Source of the DNA: Lachnospiraceae bacterium M18-1
GTDB taxonomy: Bacteria; Bacillota; Clostridia; Lachnospirales; Lachnospiraceae
NCBI GenBank assembly: GCA_000403295.2
Contig: KE159610.1
Span: 920,973-960,342 of the forward strand
Direction of reading: 5' to 3'
Length of the DNA stretch: 39,370 nucleotides
Both the position numbers and the translations under genes were made by a program. Numbering within the stretch: position 1 is the first letter of the stretch; each line of letters opens with the position of its first letter. The notes under the pieces were generated by a model. It saw only the letters and a program-made list of their open reading frames with translations, was not told where the DNA came from and searched no databases. Positions 35,080-39,370 of this stretch are shown piece after piece.

Positions 35080-35095
35080 AATCCAGTTTGCACAT

Positions 35096-35124
35096 TTGTA
35101 CTGCTGATTTTGGGGTATTATAAT
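35096..35124 (+). promoter_or_regulatory. promoter candidate for the 109-residue gene
   Basis: TTGTAC (35096-35101) and TATAAT (35119-35124) are 17 bp apart, located 34 bp before the next start codon. Confidence 0.6.
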
Positions 35125-35157
35125 AAGGACGATTAGAAAAATCGGAGGTGAGGAAGA

Positions 35158-35487
35158 ATGTCTGATGCGTTCAGATTTGAAACTTTTGTAGATGTTCATG
35201 ACAATGTTTTTAATGAATATCTCGGCTCTGTCATCGCAAAGCTGTCCAGAGAAAATGAGGAATACCGTGCCATAAGAGCTGAGATTGAGGGCTTGTATGG
35301 GAAATATCCGAAAGTCTTAGGCGTGTTTGACACGGAAACATCGGCGGAACTGACCGAGGAAGAATGTGCAGCGTTGATTGAAGTAATGGAGCTTAGGAAC
35401 AAACTTACGGACATGGAGATGCAGTCGGTCTACTTCCGTGGCTGCTATGACAGCGTGGGGTATCTGAAAAAGGCAGGGATTTTATAA
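35158..35487 (+). CDS. conserved hypothetical ICE protein, 109 residues
   Basis: It starts at an ATG after a GGAGGTGAGG site, with its own promoter upstream. The protein is acidic and helical (MSDAFRFETFVDVHDNVFNEYL at the start; LTEEECAALIEVMELRNKLTDMEMQSVYFRGCYDSVGYLKKAGIL at the end). I recall related proteins in Firmicutes mobile elements without known function. A terminator-like hairpin follows within 15-50 bp. Confidence 0.68.
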   Translation: MSDAFRFETFVDVHDNVFNEYLGSVIAKLSRENEEYRAIRAEIEGLYGKYPKVLGVFDTETSAELTEEECAALIEVMELRNKLTDMEMQSVYFRGCYDSVGYLKKAGIL

Positions 35488-35501
35488 CGGACTGACCGAG
35501 G

Positions 35502-35538
35502 AAAAGGCGGTGTCGGCGTGGAGCTGATGCCGTCTTTT
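35502..35538 (+). terminator. terminator-like hairpin
   Basis: AAAAGGCGG (35502-35510) can pair with CCGTCTTTT (35530-35538) across an inner GGC/GCC-type stem, followed by ACATAG rather than a long T-run, so it is only moderately convincing. Confidence 0.5.
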
Positions 35539-36072
35539 ACATAGTAATAGTGAAAAGTTTATTGCTTTTATAGACATAAGATAGCTTGTAGGGGTTGAAA
35601 AAAATATCACGAAGTTATATACTAAGTATAGATATTTAACAAATGAACCACCCGATGCAAGCATACGGGGTATTAAACCCGCAAGGGAATAAAATATGTG
35701 AGGTGAGATATATGTGTATATTAAAAATAACAGACGATGATGATAATACAACATCATATTCTTTAAAAGATTATTCAATTTTAGAGAACGATAATGAATT
35801 GTTATTAACATTGAACAGTGATGACAAAATTATAAAATATGCAATACGTTCAGACACACGTGAACCAAATTTGTCTTCGATAAAACAGTTTATAACGCAA
35901 CAACTGGATTGTGCTTTTTCAAATGAAGAAGCTTTTGTCGTATCAGAATATCTTCAAAGAATGTATATTTTTATAGGGAGTGATGATGATAGAAGACAAT
36001 TTACAGCGAATAGAGTTGAATAAATTAAGTATATTTTTTATATCACATAAAGATTAATGATGTTTTACATAG
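35535..36072. repeat. AT-rich insert bounded by a 10-bp direct repeat
   Basis: TTTTACATAG occurs at 35535-35544 and again at 36063-36072. Everything between is strikingly AT-rich compared with both sides and contains the 103-residue gene. The repeats could be target-site duplications or recombination footprints; ten bases could also be coincidence. Confidence 0.4.
35712..36023 (+). CDS. AT-rich hypothetical protein, 103 residues
   Basis: It starts at the ATG at 35712 with a GAGGTGAG site; the longer frame from 35643 lacks one. The protein is acidic and unlike its neighbours in codon use: AAA, ATA, TTA and GAT dominate, whereas flanking genes are GC-rich. It begins MCILKITDDDDNTTSYSLKD and contains LLLTLNSDDKIIKYAI. 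No known family is recognised, and no signal or membrane segment is seen. It sits in a 0.5-kb AT-rich patch flanked by TTTTACATAG at 35535 and 36063, suggesting a separately acquired insert. Confidence 0.55.
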   Translation: MCILKITDDDDNTTSYSLKDYSILENDNELLLTLNSDDKIIKYAIRSDTREPNLSSIKQFITQQLDCAFSNEEAFVVSEYLQRMYIFIGSDDDRRQFTANRVE

Positions 36073-36116
36073 CCGAGAGGTTTTCACAATGAAAATCCCT
36101 CGGCTTATTTTATTTT
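36071..36116 (+). terminator. rho-independent terminator
   Basis: AGCCGAGAGGTTTTCA (36071-36086) pairs with TGAAAATCCCTCGGCT (36090-36105) with two wobble or mismatch positions and a 3-base loop, followed by a T-rich tail. Confidence 0.82.
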
Positions 36117-36131
36117 CAAGGAGGTGTGTGA

Positions 36132-36479
36132 TTGAATTACCAAGAGTACAGACAGTCCCTTAACCAAAGGCTGACCGACAAGGTACAGCGGGAGCTTTCC
36201 TCTTTTCGGGAAGAAATGCAGGCAAAAACGCCGCAGGAAATTTACGATGCCGCATATCAGATTGCCATGAAAAATGAGATTGCCGATTGTTTTTCCAATG
36301 CGGATTATTCCCCGCAGGCGGCAAAAGCCTTTATGAAATCCCCGAATCTTTTGCAGGATGTTTATGAGGAATGGCTTGGACGGGAGGATTCCCACATGGA
36401 TGAGCTGCGCCAGACCATCGCAGATTTTAAATCCTATATGGTTAAGACGGAAAAGATTTTGTCTGGGAAAGAGAGGTGA
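36132..36479 (+). CDS. DUF3848-like ICE protein
   Basis: 115 residues from a TTG at 36132, 5-6 bases after an AAGGAGGTG site. The protein is helical throughout. The arrangement of PQEIYDAAYQIAMKNEIADCF near the middle and LLQDVYEEWLGREDSHMDELRQTI near the C terminus resembles the DUF3848 family of Firmicutes mobile elements, in which a YExWL...YMD-like motif recurs. The function is unknown. The frame ends 10 bp before the Toprim gene, so the two are probably translated from one message. Confidence 0.6.
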   Translation: MNYQEYRQSLNQRLTDKVQRELSSFREEMQAKTPQEIYDAAYQIAMKNEIADCFSNADYSPQAAKAFMKSPNLLQDVYEEWLGREDSHMDELRQTIADFKSYMVKTEKILSGKER

Positions 36480-36489
36480 GCTTGCTTGG

Positions 36490-37479
36490 ATGAGAAGTAA
36501 CAGACCCTATGTGCAGATTGACCCAGACGTGCTTGAGCAGGCAAGGCAGATAGATTTGTTGTCTTATCTTCGAGCCTATGAGCCGAGCAACCTTGTCAAA
36601 GTGAAAGGCACGACAAACGTGTACTGTACCGCCGAGCATGACAGCTTGAAGATTTCCAACGGCAAATGGTACTGGTGGTCGAGGGGTTTCGGCGGCTACT
36701 CCGCTCTTGACTATCTGATGAAAGTCAAGGAATACGGCTTTGTGGAAGCCGTGGAAACCCTCACGGGGCAGACGATGGCGGACTGGAAGCCGCCGCCCCC
36801 TGCCATGAAAAAAGACGAGCCAAAGGTGCTGCTCCTGCCGCCAAAGAACAAAAATTGCGACAGGGTGGCAAAGTATCTTTTCGGGCGTGGCATTGACTAC
36901 CAGATTATCCAAGAGTGCATTGCCGAGGGGATTATTTTCGAGAGTGCCGACTACCACAACGCTGTTTTTATCGGGAAAGATGAGAACGGAAAGCCAAAGT
37001 ACGCCGCCTGCCGTGGCACGATGGGGAGCTTCAAGCGTGACGCATCGGGCAGCGACAAGCGGTATTCGTTTCGGCTTCTGGCAAAAGAGCCGTGTGCTTC
37101 GGTGCATTTATTTGAAGCCGCCATTGATTTACTCTCCTACGCCACCTATTTAAAATGCGAGGGAAAGGACTATAAGACGGAGAATCTTCTCTCCCTGTCG
37201 GGCGTGTACCAGCCGAAGAAAGAGCTGAAAGAAAGCAAAATCCCCGTTGCCCTCACGACTTTTTTGAAAGCAAATCCACAAATCAAGACCATATTTCTGC
37301 ATCTGGATAAAGATAAAGCAGGTCGTTTATGTACCGCCGCTTTGAAAGAATTATTGCAGAAAGACTACCAAATCGTTGATGAACCGCCGCCAGTCGGCAA
37401 GGACTTCAACGATTTTTTAATGTCCTATCTGGGGATTGCAAGGCAGAAATCGAGCCGTAAAAGGGGGGATGCCCGCTGA
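36490..37479 (+). CDS. DUF3991/Toprim-domain primase-like protein
   Basis: The protein has 329 residues from the ATG at 36490 (GAGGTG site); the longer frame from 36358 overlaps the upstream gene and is not used. An N-terminal segment resembles the primase zinc-binding fold, although cysteines are few (VKVKGTTNVYCTAEHDSLKISNGKWYWWSRGFGGYSALDYL). Then comes the DUF3991 region (GIDYQIIQECIAEGIIFESADYHNAVFIGKDENG, about 145-180). A Toprim-like fold follows, with HLFEAAIDLLSYATYL and the acidic TIFLHLDKDKAGR (near 272-284). Such proteins occur beside mobC and relaxase genes in ICEs and may prime synthesis on transferred strands. The standard Toprim glutamate appears as FEA. Confidence 0.85.
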   Translation: MRSNRPYVQIDPDVLEQARQIDLLSYLRAYEPSNLVKVKGTTNVYCTAEHDSLKISNGKWYWWSRGFGGYSALDYLMKVKEYGFVEAVETLTGQTMADWKPPPPAMKKDEPKVLLLPPKNKNCDRVAKYLFGRGIDYQIIQECIAEGIIFESADYHNAVFIGKDENGKPKYAACRGTMGSFKRDASGSDKRYSFRLLAKEPCASVHLFEAAIDLLSYATYLKCEGKDYKTENLLSLSGVYQPKKELKESKIPVALTTFLKANPQIKTIFLHLDKDKAGRLCTAALKELLQKDYQIVDEPPPVGKDFNDFLMSYLGIARQKSSRKRGDAR

Positions 37480-37553
37480 CTGCATGAGGATTTTTCTGTT
37501 AGAAACAACCGTAATTATCACAAAATTTAAGACCGAAAGGGAGGAAAGACCGA

Positions 37554-37844
37554 TTGAATAATTATGAAGTGACCCTTGTCGCCCACTATGCAAAGACCGT
37601 TTCCATCCATGCCGACAGCCCCGAACAGGCGGCAGAGAAGTTAAAGATTATCCTGTTTGACACCGACCTTGTGAAGTTTTCCGACGGGGATTTTGTCTGC
37701 GGCGAAGCCGAGATTAACGCTCCCTTAGAGGACGCAGGGGAAGAAAGCGAATCCGAGGAAGATGATTTCGAGGATGATTGTTGTTCGGGCTGTCCGTGCT
37801 TCAGAACGGTATGTAAAGGATGCTGTCATAAGGGCGGGGATTAA
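37554..37844 (+). CDS. small acidic, Cys-rich-tail ICE protein, 96 residues
   Basis: TTG start at 37554 after a GGGAGGAAAG site. The N-terminal half (NNYEVTLVAHYAKTVSIHADSPEQAAEKLKIIL) looks like a small alpha/beta domain of the kind seen in ICE proteins of unknown function. It is followed by an acidic stretch (EESESEEDDFEDD) and a tail with seven cysteines (CCSGCPCFRTVCKGCC), likely metal-binding. The oriT candidate starts about 10 bp after the stop. Confidence 0.65.
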   Translation: MNNYEVTLVAHYAKTVSIHADSPEQAAEKLKIILFDTDLVKFSDGDFVCGEAEINAPLEDAGEESESEEDDFEDDCCSGCPCFRTVCKGCCHKGGD

Positions 37845-37854
37845 AGACACGTCT

Positions 37855-37925
37855 TACCAAGCACTGAATTTGGTTATCCATCTTCCGATGGAAACAAAAT
37901 TCGCTTGTTAGGGGACGACCCCTAA
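37855..37925 (-). other. candidate origin of transfer (oriT) of element B
   Basis: Read on the minus strand, hairpin TTAGGGG-TCGT-CCCCTAA runs into CAAGCGAATTTTG. A stem-loop with GATGG/CCATC arms (37878-37891) comes next, then CAGTGCTTGGTA (37855-37866). The order and core words match the candidate beside the first mobC (9435-9534). It occupies the 156-bp gap between the acidic Cys-rich gene and the DUF3789/mobC/relaxase genes, the expected site for oriT. Confidence 0.68.
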
Positions 37926-38000
37926 TACCCCGTAAAAAGAATGCATCAAAGGATGTAATGCCGCCATGAAAATGCGGCGGCAGGAAAGGAGTTTTTAAGG

Positions 38001-38165
38001 ATGAGAGATTTATTGTTCTTCGCTCTCGGCACAACGCTCGGAGGGATGTGCGGCGTGGCGGCTATGTGCGTGCTGCAGATTAACAGGCTCTCCGAGGGAA
38101 AGGGGGATTTGGATGCGGAAACGAAACGTACAGATACTGTTCCGACTGACCGAGGAAGAAGCTGA
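38001..38165 (+). CDS. DUF3789 small membrane protein
   Basis: 54 residues from the ATG at 38001, after a GAAAGGAG site. It has one membrane helix with glycine-rich spacing (LLFFALGTTLGGMCGVAAMCVLQI, about residues 4-27), then a polar tail. This matches the DUF3789 mini-proteins found at this place in Tn1549-like elements; their role is unknown. Its last 53 bases overlap mobC in another frame. Confidence 0.75.
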   Translation: MRDLLFFALGTTLGGMCGVAAMCVLQINRLSEGKGDLDAETKRTDTVPTDRGRS

Positions 38166-38445
38166 ATACCTCTGCTCCCTTGCGGAGCGGGCGGGGCATT
38201 CCAGACAAGCCCTGCTCCAGTCGATGGTCATGGGCTACCGCCTATGCGAGAAGCCAGACCCAGAGTTCTATAAAATCATGCGGGAGCTGTCCGCCATCGG
38301 CAACCGCATCAACCAACTTGCGGCAAAGGCGAACGCCTTGAACTTTGTGGACACGCCGATGCTCTATGACGAAGCCAAGCGGTGGCGGGACTTCCGTCTG
38401 GACGTAAGCAGGAGCTACCTTGTTCCGAGGAAGACATCTGGCTGA
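38113..38445 (+). CDS. mobC: MobC-family relaxosome accessory protein (element B)
   Basis: The 110-residue protein starts at the ATG at 38113. The N-terminal ribbon-helix-helix-like part (MRKRNVQILFRLTEEEAEYLCSLAERAGHSRQALLQSMV) is followed by the MobC signature IMRELSAIGNRINQLAAKANAL (about 56-77). It should bind the adjacent oriT and load the relaxase. It overlaps the relaxase start by one base in TGATG. Compared with the element A MobC, it shares the GNxxNQxAxxxNA helix but is otherwise diverged. Confidence 0.9.
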   Translation: MRKRNVQILFRLTEEEAEYLCSLAERAGHSRQALLQSMVMGYRLCEKPDPEFYKIMRELSAIGNRINQLAAKANALNFVDTPMLYDEAKRWRDFRLDVSRSYLVPRKTSG

Positions 38446-39370
38446 TGGCGGTCTGCGAGATATGGGACGTAAGGGGCAGGCTCGACCATCCCATCGACTA
38501 CGCCGAGAACCCAGAAAAGACCGCCAACCCCAAATACACGGATGCGGACTTGCAGGCGATGGGCGATGTGATGAAGTACGCCACCAACGGCGACAAGACC
38601 GAGCGGCAGTTTTTTGTCACGGGAGTGAACTGCGACCCTGCCACCGCAAGGGACGAGATGATGATGGCAAAAGCCCAATGGAACGATGAAAGCGAAATTG
38701 TCTGCTATCACGGCTTCCAGAGTTTCAAGCACGGCGAGGTCACGCCAGAGGTTGCCCATGAGGTCGGCGTGAAGCTGGCGGAGAAGATGTGGGGGAAAAG
38801 GTTTCAAGTGATTGTGGCGACGCATCTGAACACGGAATGCCTGCACAACCACTTTGTCGTCAACTCCGTTTCTTATATTGACGGCAGGCATTACCACGAC
38901 AACAAGAAGAACCTGCGGCTGCTCCGCCAGCGTTCGGATGAATTGTGCCGTGAGTATTCCTTATCGGTCATTGAACACCCAAGCGGCAGGAAGAAGCCCT
39001 ATGTCCTCGGCCAAGCCGAGAAGAACGGCTTGCCTACGAGGGACAGCGTGGCACGGCAGGCGGTGGACGAAGCCATCTCAAAATCATTTACGCTGAAAGA
39101 CTTTGACCGCCAGTTGTCAGAAATGGGATACCGCATCAATTTTGACCCTAACAGAAAATACTGGACGATAATCGGCAAGGGATGGCAAAGACCGAAGCGG
39201 CTCTACAAGCTCGGCGAGGATTACACCAACGAGAGGATAACGGAACGCATCAAAGAAAATTCTTATGCGGTGAAATTCTCCCGATTTGCCGAGCCGACAA
39301 AGCCCGTCAAGGTCATAAGGGTAAAAGGCACGTTAAAGGACGCCAAGAAAATCGGCGGCTTGCGTGGGCT
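38445..39370 (+). CDS. MobA/VirD2-family relaxase, 3' end outside the window
   Basis: The first 308 residues are present, starting at the ATG at 38445 (MAVCEIWDVRGRLDHPIDYAENPEKT). The relaxase domain shows the histidine motif THLNTECLHNHFVVNSVSY (near 126-145), which coordinates the metal at the nicking site, and conserved GFQSFKHGEVTPEVAHEVGVKLAE before it. The catalytic tyrosine is probably in the early DYAENP region, as in related enzymes; this is inference. It nicks oriT and leads the single strand into the recipient. The gene is translationally coupled to mobC and continues past 39370. Confidence 0.93.
   Translation, partial: MAVCEIWDVRGRLDHPIDYAENPEKTANPKYTDADLQAMGDVMKYATNGDKTERQFFVTGVNCDPATARDEMMMAKAQWNDESEIVCYHGFQSFKHGEVTPEVAHEVGVKLAEKMWGKRFQVIVATHLNTECLHNHFVVNSVSYIDGRHYHDNKKNLRLLRQRSDELCREYSLSVIEHPSGRKKPYVLGQAEKNGLPTRDSVARQAVDEAISKSFTLKDFDRQLSEMGYRINFDPNRKYWTIIGKGWQRPKRLYKLGEDYTNERITERIKENSYAVKFSRFAEPTKPVKVIRVKGTLKDAKKIGGLRG

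Larger units (their letters stand above)
14030..39370. mobile_element. element B: Tn1549-like ICE, left end inside element A, right end outside window
   Basis: Starting where the element A recombinase is broken, the segment has its own recombinases (minus strand, at the end), ParA/ParB, a surface adhesin, the methylase/helicase giant, a Toprim protein, oriT, mobC and relaxase, in the order known for Clostridia ICEs of the Tn1549/CTn type. The type IV secretion and coupling-protein genes are not in the window. About 100 bp (14064-14167) between the break and the first recombinase stop hold no gene. Confidence 0.6.

Overview
The window reads as DNA from a gut-type Firmicute (class Clostridia, most like Lachnospiraceae). 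Supporting signs are strong AGGAGG ribosome binding sites with frequent TTG starts, a DUF5688-like protein, TnpX/TndX-type large serine recombinases with their TnpV and TnpW companions, and Tn1549-style conjugation genes. This placement is inference from gene families; there is no rRNA or other taxonomic marker.

Left edge (1-1300): a complete DUF5688-like gene and the C-terminal stub of a DNA methyltransferase, both on the minus strand. The stub loses homology near 1260-1296, so a recombination or insertion boundary is likely there.

Element A (about 1300-14030): an unknown small gene, then a full phosphate cassette pstS-pstC-pstA-pstB-phoU-phoP-phoR with overlapping or tightly spaced genes. 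Repeats resembling a PhoP box lie upstream, next to a 150-bp near-palindrome. A mobilisation/replication module follows: mobC (minus strand) with no adjacent relaxase, a structured oriT candidate, two tandem DeoR-like HTH proteins, a CHC2 primase-like protein, a D5-type primase/helicase with an AT-rich origin candidate, a TnpW-like protein, and the N-terminal part of a large serine recombinase.

Element B (about 14030 to beyond the right end): that recombinase reading frame breaks abruptly at a GA dinucleotide at 14030. From there runs a second element. It has two large serine recombinases on the minus strand, then on the plus strand a small conserved gene, ParA, ParB, a 1382-residue thioester/Cna-B surface adhesin, and a run of small conserved genes. 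These are followed by a 2742-residue methylase/SNF2-helicase protein, a Toprim/DUF3991-type primase-like protein, a second oriT candidate, a DUF3789 membrane peptide, a second mobC and a relaxase cut off by the window end. No type IV secretion genes are in the window; they would be expected to the right.

How the parts fit: element B looks like an ICE inserted into the recombinase gene of element A, a smaller mobilisable element carrying phosphate uptake as cargo. The two oriT candidates share the same hairpin and core motifs in the same orientation relative to their mobC genes, so B's relaxase might act on A's oriT. A tnpV gene with its own ribosome binding site is overprinted, in another frame, inside the giant helicase gene. 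An AT-rich 0.5-kb patch near 35.5-36.1 kb is flanked by a 10-bp direct repeat.
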